Origin: Novosphingobium sp. MD-1
GTDB taxonomy: Bacteria > Pseudomonadota > Alphaproteobacteria > Sphingomonadales > Sphingomonadaceae
DNA: 64,000 bases
Assembly (NCBI RefSeq): GCF_001014975.1
Contig: NZ_BBXA01000031.1
Location: forward strand, 1 to 64,000
Direction of reading: 5' to 3'
Made by a program: the position numbers and the translations under genes. The first letter of the stretch is position 1, and each line of letters begins with the position of its first letter. Below, piece after piece: positions 35,877 to 44,760 of this stretch. Below the pieces are notes generated by a model, which was not told where the DNA came from, searched no databases, and saw only the letters and a list, made by a program, of their open reading frames with translations.

Positions 35877-36068
35877 TTAGTTCTTGTTCGCAGCGGCCGT
35901 GTTGGCGTTGTTCATCTTGCCCGACACCGTGTTGAAGGTGTTGGTCAGCGAGTTGCCGAGCGAACCCATCGCGGTGATGGCGGCGACGGCGATGAGCGCG
36001 GCGATCAGGCCGTATTCGATAGCGGTCGCGCCGTCTTCGTTCGCGAGCAGATCACGGAAAAGCTTCAT
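35877..36068 (-). CDS. Flp/Fap-type pilin (flp2)
   Basis: 63-residue Flp prepilin with the canonical processing site: leader MKLFRDLLANEDG then ATAIEYGLIAALIAV, where Glu five residues after cleavage is needed for assembly. AAGGAG sits before the ATG. It looks like the functional major pilin of the three. High nucleotide identity with flp1 over the 3' half indicates recent tandem duplication. Confidence 0.9.
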   Translation of the reverse strand: MKLFRDLLANEDGATAIEYGLIAALIAVAAITAMGSLGNSLTNTFNTVSGKMNNANTAAANKN

Positions 36069-36148
36069 GTCAGGTCTCCTTAAGCGTCTTCTTGTTCCCG
36101 ACCCGCTCCTGTTGTCCCTGGAGCAGGTAGGGCTGAATTAGGCGGCAT

Positions 36149-36157
36149 TTCCTAAAA
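36149..36157 (-). promoter_or_regulatory. TTTTAGGAA motif upstream of flp2 (shared with flp3)
   Basis: Read leftward, TTTTAGGAA occurs 81 bp before the flp2 start and again at 36387-36395, 45 bp before the flp3 start. It is absent from the flp1 upstream gap. It may be a shared promoter or regulator site for pilin expression. Both copies sit in AT-richer DNA. Confidence 0.35.
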
Positions 36158-36162
36158 CGACG

Positions 36163-36342
36163 TTAATTGGATGAGGCGTTGGTCGATGCGTTCTCGACTG
36201 AATGCCACAGGGCAACCATCTGGTTGGTGAAGTTGTTCATGCCCCCAATAATGGCAAGCGCGATGAATCCCACCAGCAAGCCGTATTCAACAGCCGTGGC
36301 GGCGCTTTCATCGCGCATAATTTTATGCCACAATTCCAACAT
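36163..36342 (-). CDS. Flp/Fap-type pilin, divergent (flp3)
   Basis: 59 residues from the ATG at 36342. The helix start is ATAVEYGLLVGFIALAI, but the residue before the cleavage point is Ala (DESA) where Gly is usual. The C-terminal part (NNFTNQMVALWHSVENAS) differs from flp1 and flp2. It is likely a distinct Flp subunit. Upstream DNA up to mutT (36343-36484) holds the divergent promoters. Confidence 0.85.
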   Translation of the reverse strand: MLELWHKIMRDESAATAVEYGLLVGFIALAIIGGMNNFTNQMVALWHSVENASTNASSN

Positions 36343-36484
36343 ATTACTTGGCCCCCGCGTCACGGTGGCGAAAGGTTACGGGATTGTTCCTAAAATTTGA
36401 TTTACGAAAAGTTTCGGGCCTTTCAGCGGAGCCGGTTGTCGCGTCCTTTGCGATCCGCCAGTATTTTTAATCCGGAGTGGATCG

Positions 36485-36886
36485 ATGCGAATTGTTGTTG
36501 CGGCAGCCATGATCGACGGGTTGGGCAGGGTCCTGCTCCAGCGTCGTCCGGAAGGAAAACAGCATGGCGGCCTGTGGGAGTTCCCCGGCGGCAAAGTCGA
36601 AGCCGGCGAAGGGCCAGTCCAGGCGCTGATCCGCGAAATCGACGAGGAACTGGGTGTGACCCTGTCGGCGGCTGATATCACGCCGCTGTCGTTCGCCCAC
36701 GCAGATGATTCGAGTGGCACGCCGCCGATTCTGCTGCTGCTATACGTCTGCCGTCTGTGGAAAGGGGAACCGGTCTGTGAAAAAAATGCGATGCTGAAAT
36801 GGGCGGGAAGACCGGAAATATCGACGTTTCCGATGCCGCCCCTGGATGTTCCGCTGGCAAAAGCGGTGCTTGCGTTGCTGAAGTGA
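36485..36886 (+). CDS. mutT: Nudix hydrolase, MutT-like 8-oxo-dGTP diphosphatase
   Basis: 133 residues, the length of MutT. The Nudix box is complete: Gly36 to Val58 with Glu42, Arg50-Glu51 and Glu54-Glu55-x-Gly57. The sequence before it (WEFPGGKVE) is diagnostic for MutT-type sanitising enzymes that remove oxidised dGTP before it enters DNA. It starts after GGAGTGGATCG and reads toward tRNA-Arg, with a promoter for the tRNA at its 3' end. Confidence 0.92.
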   Translation: MRIVVAAAMIDGLGRVLLQRRPEGKQHGGLWEFPGGKVEAGEGPVQALIREIDEELGVTLSAADITPLSFAHADDSSGTPPILLLLYVCRLWKGEPVCEKNAMLKWAGRPEISTFPMPPLDVPLAKAVLALLK

Positions 36887-36887
36887 C

Positions 36888-36916
36888 TTGCCAACCCGGA
36901 ATCGCTCTCCTAAAGG
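36888..36916 (+). promoter_or_regulatory. Predicted sigma-70-type promoter of tRNA-Arg
   Basis: A -35 box TTGCCA (36888-36893) and a weak -10 box TAAAGG (36911-36916) are separated by the ideal 17 bp, and the tRNA begins 11 bp later. The -35 box overlaps just past the mutT stop codon. Predicted from pattern only. Confidence 0.45.
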
Positions 36917-36927
36917 CGCGTCTCCCG

Positions 36928-37004
36928 GCGCCCGTAGCTCAGCTGGATAGAGCATCAGACTACGAATCTGAGGGTCGGACGTTCGAATCGTTCCGGGCGC
37001 GCCA
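36928..37004 (+). tRNA. tRNA-Arg (anticodon ACG)
   Basis: A 77-nt cloverleaf. The acceptor stem GCGCCCG pairs with CGGGCGC, the D stem is GCTC/GAGC, the anticodon stem TCAGA/TCTGA encloses CTACGAA with anticodon ACG, and the T loop is TTCGAAT. CCA is encoded. The wobble A would become inosine (TadA) and read CGU, CGC and CGA. A strong hairpin terminator follows. Confidence 0.97.
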
Positions 37005-37026
37005 TTCCCCCGAAAGGGCGGAAATG

Positions 37027-37060
37027 TTCAGGCCGGCCAGGTTATCCTGGTCGGCCTGAA
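37027..37060 (+). terminator. Rho-independent terminator after tRNA-Arg
   Basis: A 15-bp stem with one G-T pair (TTCAGGCCGGCCAGG with CCTGGTCGGCCTGAA) and loop TTAT, beginning 23 bp after the tRNA. It is followed by ACGTTTTGG, a short T-run. It ends the mutT/tRNA transcript before pdhA. The remaining 37061-37296 has no gene that I can support and should contain the pdh promoter. Confidence 0.8.
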
Positions 37061-37296
37061 ACGTTTTGGCGGTTCGCAATTCCGTCCTCCCGCTGCCTCT
37101 CCCGCCATGCCTCCCTTCCGGGCGCATGACGTACCCATCTGCATCCGCAGCCCTGTGACGGTTGATTCGGATGTTGCGGGCGCGCCGTCATGCGTCCAGC
37201 GCGTCTCCACTCCCTTGAAACGCCAAATTGAATTGTCTTTCCTACGATAATAACCAGATCGGTGTGAATAGCTATCCGGGAACGGGAGCAGGCCGG

Positions 37297-38556
37297 TTGG
37301 ACGTTGCGGAATCCTCGCAACTGGCTCATACGCAAGCCAAGCTTCGCACGATCGAAGCCGAGGCTGCCAGAAAAAGGATCATCGACTTGGCCAAGTCCGC
37401 CAGGCCCCGCGCCGCCAAACCTGCCGCTCCCGTCACCAAACCCGCAGCAACGCGCCGCCGCGCCGCCAAGGCCACGCCGCCCGCCGCCGCGGAGCCGGTG
37501 ATCGCTTCGGCGGCGGATGAACCGCTCGACGAGGCCACGTTCGCGCTGCGCAGCCTGCAGCAGGCCCACGCCAACAACCGCCGGTTCGAGGCGAGCGACG
37601 ACGAACTGCTGCACTTCTACGAACAGATGGTGCTGATCCGCCGGTTCGAGGAAAAGGCGGGCCAGCTCTATGGCCTCGGCCTGATCGGCGGGTTCTGCCA
37701 CCTCTACATCGGGCAGGAAGCGGTCGCGGTCGGGCTCCAGTCGGCGCTCAGCGAAGGGCATGACAGCGTCATCACCGGCTATCGCGATCACGGGCACATG
37801 CTGGCCTATGGCATCGATCCCAAGGTGATCATGGCCGAACTGACCGGGCGCGGCGCGGGCATCTCGCGCGGCAAGGGCGGGTCGATGCACATGTTCAGCA
37901 CCGACCACAAGTTCTACGGCGGCCATGGCATCGTCGGCGCGCAGGTGCCGCTGGGTGCGGGGCTGGCCTTCGCGCACAAGTACCGCAACGACGGCGGCGT
38001 GTGCATGGCCTACTTCGGCGATGGCGCGGCCAACCAGGGCCAGGTCTATGAAACCTTCAACATGGCCGCGCTGTGGAAGCTGCCGATCGTGTTCGTGGTG
38101 GAAAACAACGGCTACGCCATGGGCACGGCGGTCAAGCGCGGTTCGGCCGAGACGCATTTCTACCGTCGCGGCACTGCCTTCCGCATCCCCGGCATCGACG
38201 TGAACGGCATGGATGTGCTGGAAGTGCGCCAGGCGGCCGAAGTGGCGCTGGAATTCGTACGGGGCGGCAACGGGCCGGTGCTGCTCGAACTCAAGACCTA
38301 TCGCTATCGCGGGCACTCGATGTCGGACCCGGCCAAGTACCGCAGCCGCGAGGAAGTGCAGGAAATGCGCGAAAAGCACGATCCGATCGAGGCCGCGAAG
38401 ACCGAGCTGCTGCAGCGCGGCGTGGCCGAGGACCGGATCAAGGACATCGACAAGAAAATCCGCCAGGTTGTGGCAGAAGCAGCCGATTTCGCCGAAAGCT
38501 CGCCCGAGCCGGCATTGGCCGAACTGTATACCGACGTGGTGGTGGAGCAGTACTGA
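37297..38556 (+). CDS. pdhA: Pyruvate dehydrogenase E1 component subunit alpha
   Basis: About 419 residues. With PdhB it decarboxylates pyruvate using thiamine diphosphate. [18 protein letters not shown] (Gly241 on) through VVENN is the thiamine-diphosphate motif, and [15 protein letters not shown] is the phosphorylation-loop region of the E1-alpha family. No ATG exists near the 5' end; the TTG at 37297 has GGGAGCAGG upstream and is preferred over a GTG at 37264. The first about 100 residues include a basic Lys/Ala/Pro-rich stretch, longer than in most homologues. One base separates its stop from pdhB. Confidence 0.94.
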   Translation: MDVAESSQLAHTQAKLRTIEAEAARKRIIDLAKSARPRAAKPAAPVTKPAATRRRAAKATPPAAAEPVIASAADEPLDEATFALRSLQQAHANNRRFEASDDELLHFYEQMVLIRRFEEKAGQLYGLGLIGGFCHLYIGQEAVAVGLQSALSEGHDSVITGYRDHGHMLAYGIDPKVIMAELTGRGAGISRGKGGSMHMFSTDHKFYGGHGIVGAQVPLGAGLAFAHKYRNDGGVCMAYFGDGAANQGQVYETFNMAALWKLPIVFVVENNGYAMGTAVKRGSAETHFYRRGTAFRIPGIDVNGMDVLEVRQAAEVALEFVRGGNGPVLLELKTYRYRGHSMSDPAKYRSREEVQEMREKHDPIEAAKTELLQRGVAEDRIKDIDKKIRQVVAEAADFAESSPEPALAELYTDVVVEQY

Positions 38557-38557
38557 C

Positions 38558-39922
38558 ATGGCGATCGAACTGAAGATGCCCGCGCTCTCGCCGACGATGG
38601 AAGAGGGCACGCTGGCCAAGTGGCTGGTCAAGGAAGGCGATGAAGTGAAGTCCGGCGATATCCTCGCCGAGATCGAGACCGACAAGGCGACGATGGAATT
38701 CGAAGCCGTGGACGAAGGCACCGTCGGCCAGATCGTCGTTCCCGAAGGGACCGAGGGCGTGAAGGTCGGCACCGTGATCGCGCTGCTGCAGGGCGAGGGC
38801 GAGGATGCCGCGCCGGCACCCGCCGCCGCGCCCGCTCCGGCTCCAGCCGCAACGCCGGCCCCGACCCCCGCACCTGCGCCAGCTGCCGCGCCGGTTGCGG
38901 CCAAGCCCGCCGCCGATCCCGAAGTGCCCGCCGGCACCGCGATGGTTCCCACCACCGTCCGCGAAGCGCTGCGCGATGCCATGGCCGAGGAAATGCGCGC
39001 CGACAGCCGCGTGTTCGTGATGGGCGAGGAAGTGGCCGAATACCAGGGCGCCTACAAGGTCACCCAGGGGTTGCTCGACGAATTTGGCCCCCAGCGCGTG
39101 ATCGACACGCCGATCACCGAATACGGCTTTGCCGGCATCGGCACCGGCGCGGCGATGGGCGGCCTGCGCCCGATCGTGGAATTCATGACGTTCAACTTCG
39201 CCATGCAGGCGATCGACCACATCATCAATTCCGCCGCCAAGACGAACTACATGTCCGGCGGCCAGATGCGCTGCCCGATCGTGTTCCGCGGCCCCAACGG
39301 CGCGGCGAGCCGCGTCGGCGCGCAGCATTCGCAGAACTACGGGCCGTGGTACGCCGCCGTCCCCGGCCTTGTCGTGATCGCGCCCTATGACGCGGCCGAC
39401 GCCAAGGGCCTGATGAAAGCCGCGATCCGCAGCGAGGACCCGGTGGTGTTCCTCGAAAACGAGCTGGTCTATGGCCGCACGTTCGATGTGCCGCAGCTGG
39501 ACGATTTCGTCCTGCCGATCGGCAAGGCCCGCGTGGTGCGCGAAGGCAGCGACGTGACGATCGTGTCCTATTCCATCGGTGTGGGCTATGCGCTCGAAGC
39601 GGCGGCCAAGCTCGCCGACGAGGGCATCGACGCCGAAGTGGTGGACCTGCGCACGCTGCGCCCGCTCGACAAGGAAACGGTGCTGGCCTCGCTCGCCAAG
39701 ACCAACCGCCTCGTCGTGGCCGAGGAAGGCTTCCCGGTCTGCTCGATCGCGTCGGAAATCATCGCGATCTGCATGGAGGAAGGCTTCGACAATCTCGATG
39801 CCCCGGTCCTGCGCGTCGCCAACGAGGACGTGCCGCTGCCCTATGCCGCCAACCTGGAAAAGGCGGCGCTGATCGACGCCAACAAGATCGTCAAGGCGGT
39901 GAAAAAGGTCTGCTATCGCTGA
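38558..39922 (+). CDS. pdhB: Pyruvate dehydrogenase E1 component subunit beta with lipoyl domain
   Basis: 454 residues. An N-terminal lipoyl domain (residues 1-80, lipoyl Lys43 in [11 protein letters not shown]) is joined through an Ala/Pro linker ([19 protein letters not shown]) to a standard E1-beta. The fused lipoyl domain is typical of Alphaproteobacteria. E1-beta features include [13 protein letters not shown] and GLKVVAP-like [16 protein letters not shown]. It is encoded directly after pdhA. The E2 and E3 genes are not adjacent. A hairpin follows the stop. Confidence 0.96.
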   Translation: MAIELKMPALSPTMEEGTLAKWLVKEGDEVKSGDILAEIETDKATMEFEAVDEGTVGQIVVPEGTEGVKVGTVIALLQGEGEDAAPAPAAAPAPAPAATPAPTPAPAPAAAPVAAKPAADPEVPAGTAMVPTTVREALRDAMAEEMRADSRVFVMGEEVAEYQGAYKVTQGLLDEFGPQRVIDTPITEYGFAGIGTGAAMGGLRPIVEFMTFNFAMQAIDHIINSAAKTNYMSGGQMRCPIVFRGPNGAASRVGAQHSQNYGPWYAAVPGLVVIAPYDAADAKGLMKAAIRSEDPVVFLENELVYGRTFDVPQLDDFVLPIGKARVVREGSDVTIVSYSIGVGYALEAAAKLADEGIDAEVVDLRTLRPLDKETVLASLAKTNRLVVAEEGFPVCSIASEIIAICMEEGFDNLDAPVLRVANEDVPLPYAANLEKAALIDANKIVKAVKKVCYR

Positions 39923-39929
39923 GGGCGAG

Positions 39930-39959
39930 GGGCGCTGCCGTTTCCGCACGGCAGCGCCC
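39930..39959 (+). terminator. Perfect 11-bp hairpin after pdhB
   Basis: GGGCGCTGCCG and CGGCAGCGCCC flank the loop TTTCCGCA, 7 bp after the pdhB stop. No T-run follows, so it may stabilise the 3' end or act with Rho rather than stop transcription by itself. Confidence 0.6.
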
Positions 39960-39985
39960 GCCCCCGGCGAAGACCCTGATTTCCG

Positions 39986-40570
39986 ATGGATCAGCCGATC
40001 ATGGACCTGGCTGACCAGCTTGCCCCGCTGGAACGGTTCGCCGTGGCCTATGCCCCGGCGGCGGCGCGGGCGGCGTGGATCGGCCTGTTCGCGTTCGAAC
40101 AGCGCCTGGCCGATACCGCGAAGCCGGGGCGCGATGCGCTGATGATCCAGCTACGGCTCGCGTGGTGGCGCGATCGCATGGCGCAGGAGGCCGCGCTGTG
40201 GCCACGGGGCGAACCGCTGCTGGCCGGCCTGCAGGTCTGGGATGCCGAGCGCCCCGCGCTGGGCGCGCTGGTCGATGGCTATGAGGCGCGCCACGTTGGC
40301 GAGGATGGCGGCGCCGAACTCGCCCAAGCCCGGATCGAGGCGTTCGTGGCGCTCGGGCGCCTTTCGGGCGTGAGCGATCCCGGCCCGATCCGCGGGAGCG
40401 TGGCGCAATGGCTCGATCCCGATCCCGCCGCGCCGATGCCCCGGCTGCCCCGCCCCATGCGCCCGCTGGCGATCCTGGCCGGCATGGCGCGCCGGCAGGC
40501 GAGGGGGCTGCCCGCCACCGGCCTGCGCGGCTTCGGCGCGGCGCTCCGGCTCGGCCTGACCGGCCGCTGA
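39986..40570 (+). CDS. Degenerate squalene/phytoene-synthase-like protein
   Basis: 194 residues. FAVAYAPAAARAAWIGLFAFEQRLAD and MIQLRLAWWRDRM match the start of the squalene/phytoene synthase fold. The aspartate-rich prenyl-diphosphate motifs are missing and the protein is about two-thirds of the normal enzyme length, so it is unlikely to make squalene or phytoene. Non-catalytic members such as the NDUFAF6-like complex I assembly group are a better comparison. It stands alone after pdhB; function unknown. Confidence 0.7.
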   Translation: MDQPIMDLADQLAPLERFAVAYAPAAARAAWIGLFAFEQRLADTAKPGRDALMIQLRLAWWRDRMAQEAALWPRGEPLLAGLQVWDAERPALGALVDGYEARHVGEDGGAELAQARIEAFVALGRLSGVSDPGPIRGSVAQWLDPDPAAPMPRLPRPMRPLAILAGMARRQARGLPATGLRGFGAALRLGLTGR

Positions 40571-40777
40571 CGGGCTTGCGCGGAGGCGCAAAGGCATCCC
40601 GGCCGCAGGCCGCGAACCCATTCCAGAGCCACAATCCCCGGCTGCCATGAGCCACCCACCTCTGGCGAACCCCCTCTGCGCTTCCGCGCGAGCAAGTATC
40701 TACCAAATCGGTCCCAACTCGCCCTGCCGCCCACGTCCCGCGCGCGATAGCTTGATCCGGATCGGAGGGAACGCGCG

Positions 40778-41245
40778 GTGAACCGGATCGTGCTGGGAGC
40801 GCTGGGCGCCTTGTTGCTGGTGGCCGCCGGCCTGTTCTGGTGGCAGGGTCGCGCGACGAATGCCGGCCCGCCGCCCGCGCCCCGGCTCGCGCTCGATACG
40901 CCCACCGCAGAGGCGGACGAATTGCCCGATGCCGACGGGGAAGGGCTGCAAGGCCCCGCACTGCCGCAGGCGACCGAGCAGACCCGCGAACAGAAGCGCT
41001 TCGACCGGCTCGACCGCGACCGCGACGGCCGCATCACCCGCAACGAGATGCTGGCCCCCCGCGTCCGCGATTTCCGCAAGCTCGACGTGGACGGCAACAA
41101 CCTGCTCAGCTTCGAGGAATGGGCGGTCAAGACCGCCGACCGCTTCAAGACCGCCGACGCCAACGGCGACCAGTCCCTCACCCGCACGGAATTCGCGACG
41201 ACGAAACCGAAGATGAAAAAGAAGCAGGATTGCGCGTGCCGGTGA
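40778..41245 (+). CDS. Membrane-anchored EF-hand protein
   Basis: 155 residues from a GTG at 40778 preceded by GGAGGGA. An N-terminal hydrophobic helix (residues 4-22, signal anchor) is followed by a Pro/Ala linker and three EF-hand loops: DRDRDGRITRNE, DVDGNNLLSFEE and DANGDQSLTRTE. It probably binds calcium in the periplasm. The C-terminus is Lys-rich with a CAC cysteine pair. Bacterial EF-hand proteins of this type have no single known function. Confidence 0.85.
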   Translation: MNRIVLGALGALLLVAAGLFWWQGRATNAGPPPAPRLALDTPTAEADELPDADGEGLQGPALPQATEQTREQKRFDRLDRDRDGRITRNEMLAPRVRDFRKLDVDGNNLLSFEEWAVKTADRFKTADANGDQSLTRTEFATTKPKMKKKQDCACR

Positions 41246-41322
41246 GTTTTCTCCCCTTGACGGTTAACCCGCGATTGTCTCCGCATACAGACTACTGGCG
41301 ATGGCGCGTTGGAGGATTGTTG

Positions 41323-43290
41323 ATGACCATGCAGAGGTTGCTGGGCATTTGCGCAGCAGTGGTTCTAAGCTTTGGGAATATCGTTCCCTGTGCCATCGCA
41401 TATGCTGGCTCGCCTCCACCGCTCGCGGCTTACGGGCAACTGCCCGGCGTGGAAATGATGGCACTGTCTCCGTCCGGTGAACGTCTCGCGATAGTGGGCC
41501 TGGCAGAAAACGTCCGGCGCCTCGTGGTCCTTGACGCCAACAAAAAACCGTTGCTGGCGATCCCTGTAGGGGATGCGAAGGTACGCGGGATATATTGGGC
41601 CGGGGAGGACCGGGTCCTTATCATGAAATCGGAAACGACAAAGCTGGATGCCGGCTTTTCTACCGACATGACCGAACTTTTCACGATGGTGGTGGTGCCG
41701 CTCAACGGTGACAAGCTCTGGTCTGTTTTTGCCAATGACGAAAAAATCACCGGCGGCGTTCGCGGATTTTACGGAATTCGGCAAAGGGATGGGCGCTTTT
41801 ATGGATACTTTGGCGGCCTGACCTACAAGGGTGATTTTCGGTCACCGGTGGGCTACCTGACATCCGGCGGGCCGGTGCTGTACGAAGTCGATCTGCAGAA
41901 CCGGCAGTCCAGAATGGTTGCCCCGCGCTTCGAGAACAACGGCTTTCGGCAATGGGTCCTGGGTAAGGATGGCAAAGTCGCGGCGACGCTGGACTATATT
42001 TCCACCAACGGAACCTGGACGATCCGCAACGCGGATGGAACGAAAATCCAGGAAGGGGCTAACCCGCTCGGCGATGTTGGTCTGGTTGGCTTGGGGACGA
42101 CGGTGGAAACCGTCATTCTAAGCGATGAGCGTGAAAATGGGGAAGTACGCTGGTTCGAGACGCCGCTGGGTGGTGGCGCATCGAAAGAAATCCTCGCCGA
42201 TGTTTACGTCCACAAATACTTCACCGACACTTATACGGGCCGGTTGATCGGGTATCAGCAGGAGGGAGATACACCAGCCTATACCTTCTCCGATCCGCGC
42301 CAGCAAAAGATCGTAAGCGCCGCAATGAAGGCATTTCCGGGTCTGATAGTTCATTTGATCGATTGGAGTGAAAATTTTGACCGGCTCGTCGTCATGACGG
42401 AAGGGGCAGACGATCCGCAAACATGGTGGAAGATTGATATTGCCAACGGCAAGGCAGAAGAGATCGGCTTTTCCTATCCGATCGATCATGCTGACGTGGG
42501 CCCGGTGCAGGTCTTCAAATACAACGCTGGAGATGGCACCGCCATCGAAGGCGTGCTGACACTCCCGCCCGGTCGCGACCCCAAAAATCTGCCTGTGGTC
42601 GTTCTTCCGCATGGCGGCCCAGCGGCTCGGGATTACCCCGGCTTCGATTGGTGGGCGCAGGCATTCGCCTCCCGTGGTTATGCCGTGCTTCAGCCCAATT
42701 TCCGCGGCTCGACCGGTTATGGCGCGGCGTTTCAGCACGCTGGTAACGGCCAATGGGGGCGGATCATGCAAAGCGACATTTCCGACGGTCTGGCCGCGCT
42801 GGCCAAACAGGGGATCGTCGATCCTAAACGTGCTTGTATCATGGGCGCCAGTTACGGCGGGTTCGCTGCACTCGCCGGAGTCACTCTGCAACATGAGATC
42901 TATCGCTGCGCGGTGTCTGTGGCAGGCGTCAGCGATGTTGCCCGTCTGGCGTCAACTAACATTGTGGGAAGTAACTATGACAAGGCAATGAGGCACGCGG
43001 TTGAACAGGAATTGGGTGCGCGGCGCGATTTGCGTGCGATCTCGCCTATCAACTTCGCTACCGGGGCGGACGCTCCGATTCTGCTGATCCATGGCAAGGA
43101 CGACATCGTGGTGCCTTACGATCAGAGCAATGACATGGCGGTTGCGCTCCAGCGCGCCGGCAAGCCTGTCGAACTGGTGACTCTGACGGACGAGGATCAC
43201 TGGCTTTCGCGCAGCACAACTCGGCAGGAAATGCTGGAAGCGGCCATGCGCTTCATGGAGCAGCACAATCCCGCCGATCCTGTGCGTTAA
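41323..43290 (+). CDS. S9 family (prolyl oligopeptidase-type) peptidase
   Basis: 655 residues. An N-terminal signal peptide with a Cys near its end (GNIVPCAIAYA) precedes a beta-propeller and a C-terminal alpha/beta-hydrolase. The catalytic triad is visible: Ser510 (GASYGG), Asp594 (HGKDDIVVP) and His626 (DEDHWL). GGAGGA lies before the ATG at 41323. Its DNA is clearly AT-richer than its neighbours (57% GC in a sampled 60-bp stretch against about 67% around it), which points to later acquisition or a different selection history. Confidence 0.93.
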   Translation: MTMQRLLGICAAVVLSFGNIVPCAIAYAGSPPPLAAYGQLPGVEMMALSPSGERLAIVGLAENVRRLVVLDANKKPLLAIPVGDAKVRGIYWAGEDRVLIMKSETTKLDAGFSTDMTELFTMVVVPLNGDKLWSVFANDEKITGGVRGFYGIRQRDGRFYGYFGGLTYKGDFRSPVGYLTSGGPVLYEVDLQNRQSRMVAPRFENNGFRQWVLGKDGKVAATLDYISTNGTWTIRNADGTKIQEGANPLGDVGLVGLGTTVETVILSDERENGEVRWFETPLGGGASKEILADVYVHKYFTDTYTGRLIGYQQEGDTPAYTFSDPRQQKIVSAAMKAFPGLIVHLIDWSENFDRLVVMTEGADDPQTWWKIDIANGKAEEIGFSYPIDHADVGPVQVFKYNAGDGTAIEGVLTLPPGRDPKNLPVVVLPHGGPAARDYPGFDWWAQAFASRGYAVLQPNFRGSTGYGAAFQHAGNGQWGRIMQSDISDGLAALAKQGIVDPKRACIMGASYGGFAALAGVTLQHEIYRCAVSVAGVSDVARLASTNIVGSNYDKAMRHAVEQELGARRDLRAISPINFATGADAPILLIHGKDDIVVPYDQSNDMAVALQRAGKPVELVTLTDEDHWLSRSTTRQEMLEAAMRFMEQHNPADPVR

Positions 43291-43320
43291 CCTTTAGGGA
43301 TTGCGCCGCCGCGCGTGCCG

Positions 43321-43342
43321 GGCGGGGGCTCAAACCCCCGCC
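43321..43342. other. Perfect hairpin overlapping the trmFO stop codon
   Basis: GGCGGGGG and CCCCCGCC separated by CTCAAA, spanning the convergent 3' ends of the S9 peptidase and trmFO genes. It covers the trmFO stop at 43330-43332. No T-run is present on either side. It might end or stabilise both messages. Confidence 0.5.
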
Positions 43343-44688
43343 ACCAACCACTCTCCCAAGTCCCGCTTCGCCCGCGCTGTATAAGCCTCCTTGCGCTCCT
43401 TCTTCTTCACGCTGGCGTCCACCGGTGGGAACAGGCCGAAGTTCACGTTCATCGGCTGGTAGCTTTCCGCTTCGGCATCGCCGGTGATGTGGGCGAGCAG
43501 CGCGCCCAGCGCGGTGGTGCGCGGGGGTGGGGTCCAGGGGCGGCCGGCGAGTTCGTGCGCGGTCATCAGCCCGGCGAGCAGGCCGACCGAAGCACTTTCG
43601 ACATAGCCTTCGCAGCCGGTGATCTGCCCGGCGAAGCGGATGTGCGGGCGGCTTTTCAGGCGCAGTTCCCGGTCCAGCAGCGTGGGCGAATTGAGGAAGG
43701 TGTTGCGGTGCAGCCCGCCCAGCCGTGCGAATTCCGCGTTTTCCAGGCCGGGAATGGTGCGGAACAGCCGCACCTGTTCGGCGTGCTTCAGCTTGGTCTG
43801 GAAGCCCACCATGTTCCACAGCGTGCCCAGCTTGTTGTCCTGCCGCAGCTGCACCACGGCATAGGGCCAGCGCCCGCGCGGAAATTCGGGCGTGGCGCTG
43901 TGCGGGTTGTCCAGCCCCACCGGCTTCATCGGCCCGAAACGCAGCGTGTCCTCGCCCCGTTCGGCCATAACCTCGATCGGCATGCAGCCATCGAAATAGG
44001 GCGTATCCGCTTCCCATTCCTTGAACGCGGTCTTGTCGCCATCGAGCAGCCCCTGCCGGAACGCGCGGTATTGGTCGCGGTTCATCGGGCAGTTGATGTA
44101 GTCCTTGGTCTCGCCCCGGTCCCACCGGCTCGCCATCCAGCACACGTCCATGTCGATGCTGTCGCGGTGGACGATGGGGGCAATGGCATCGAAGAAGGCG
44201 AGCGCGTCGGCCCCGGTGGCGCCGCCGATGCTTTCGGCCAGCGCCGGCGCGGTAAGCGGGCCGGTGGCGACGATCACCGGCCCCTGCGCCGGCAGCAGGT
44301 CCACCCGTTCGCGCACGATCTCCAGGTTGGGCAGCGCCGCCAGCGCCTGTTCTACCGCCGCCGAAAACACGTCGCGGTCCACGGCGAGCGCCGAGCCGGC
44401 GGGCACGCGGGCCTTTTCCGCCGCCGCCATCAGCAGACTGTCGCAGCGGCGCATTTCCTCGTGCAGCAGGCCGACGGCGTTCTTTTCGTGATCGTCCGAC
44501 CGGAAGCTGTTGGAGCAGACCAGTTCGGCCAGCCCCGTGCCCTGGTGCGCCGCCGTGGTGTCGCCGCCGCCTGGCAGATTGGCGCCGCGCATTTCCGAAA
44601 GGCGCACGCGCACGCCGCGCCGGGCAAGCTGCCATGCCGCCTCGCTGCCGGCCATGCCGCCGCCGATGATGTGAACCTGATGCGTCAT
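43330..44688 (-). CDS. trmFO: tRNA (uracil-5-)-methyltransferase, folate/FAD-dependent
   Basis: 452 residues. TrmFO makes ribothymidine at position 54 of tRNA with methylenetetrahydrofolate and FAD. The FAD motif [18 protein letters not shown] opens the protein, and [22 protein letters not shown] and [15 protein letters not shown], with conserved cysteines, are typical. The ATG at 44688 fits the FAD motif position; an upstream TTG reading adds residues without support. It is divergent from the YhhN gene. Confidence 0.95.
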   Translation of the reverse strand: MTHQVHIIGGGMAGSEAAWQLARRGVRVRLSEMRGANLPGGGDTTAAHQGTGLAELVCSNSFRSDDHEKNAVGLLHEEMRRCDSLLMAAAEKARVPAGSALAVDRDVFSAAVEQALAALPNLEIVRERVDLLPAQGPVIVATGPLTAPALAESIGGATGADALAFFDAIAPIVHRDSIDMDVCWMASRWDRGETKDYINCPMNRDQYRAFRQGLLDGDKTAFKEWEADTPYFDGCMPIEVMAERGEDTLRFGPMKPVGLDNPHSATPEFPRGRWPYAVVQLRQDNKLGTLWNMVGFQTKLKHAEQVRLFRTIPGLENAEFARLGGLHRNTFLNSPTLLDRELRLKSRPHIRFAGQITGCEGYVESASVGLLAGLMTAHELAGRPWTPPPRTTALGALLAHITGDAEAESYQPMNVNFGLFPPVDASVKKKERKEAYTARAKRDLGEWLVAGV

Positions 44689-44760
44689 GCCCCGCGCATT
44701 GGCATTGCCTTGCGGCGCGGACAACCCCAAGGTGCGCGGCCATCACGCGGGAAGGACGGT

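Noticed and set aside
36928..37060. tRNA-Arg as an integration site
   Set aside because: The downstream inverted repeat is a terminator and no tRNA 3' end duplicate was seen in the window.
38813..38930. Ala/Pro repeat in pdhB as a novel repeat element
   Set aside because: It is the flexible linker between lipoyl and E1-beta domains, common in this family.
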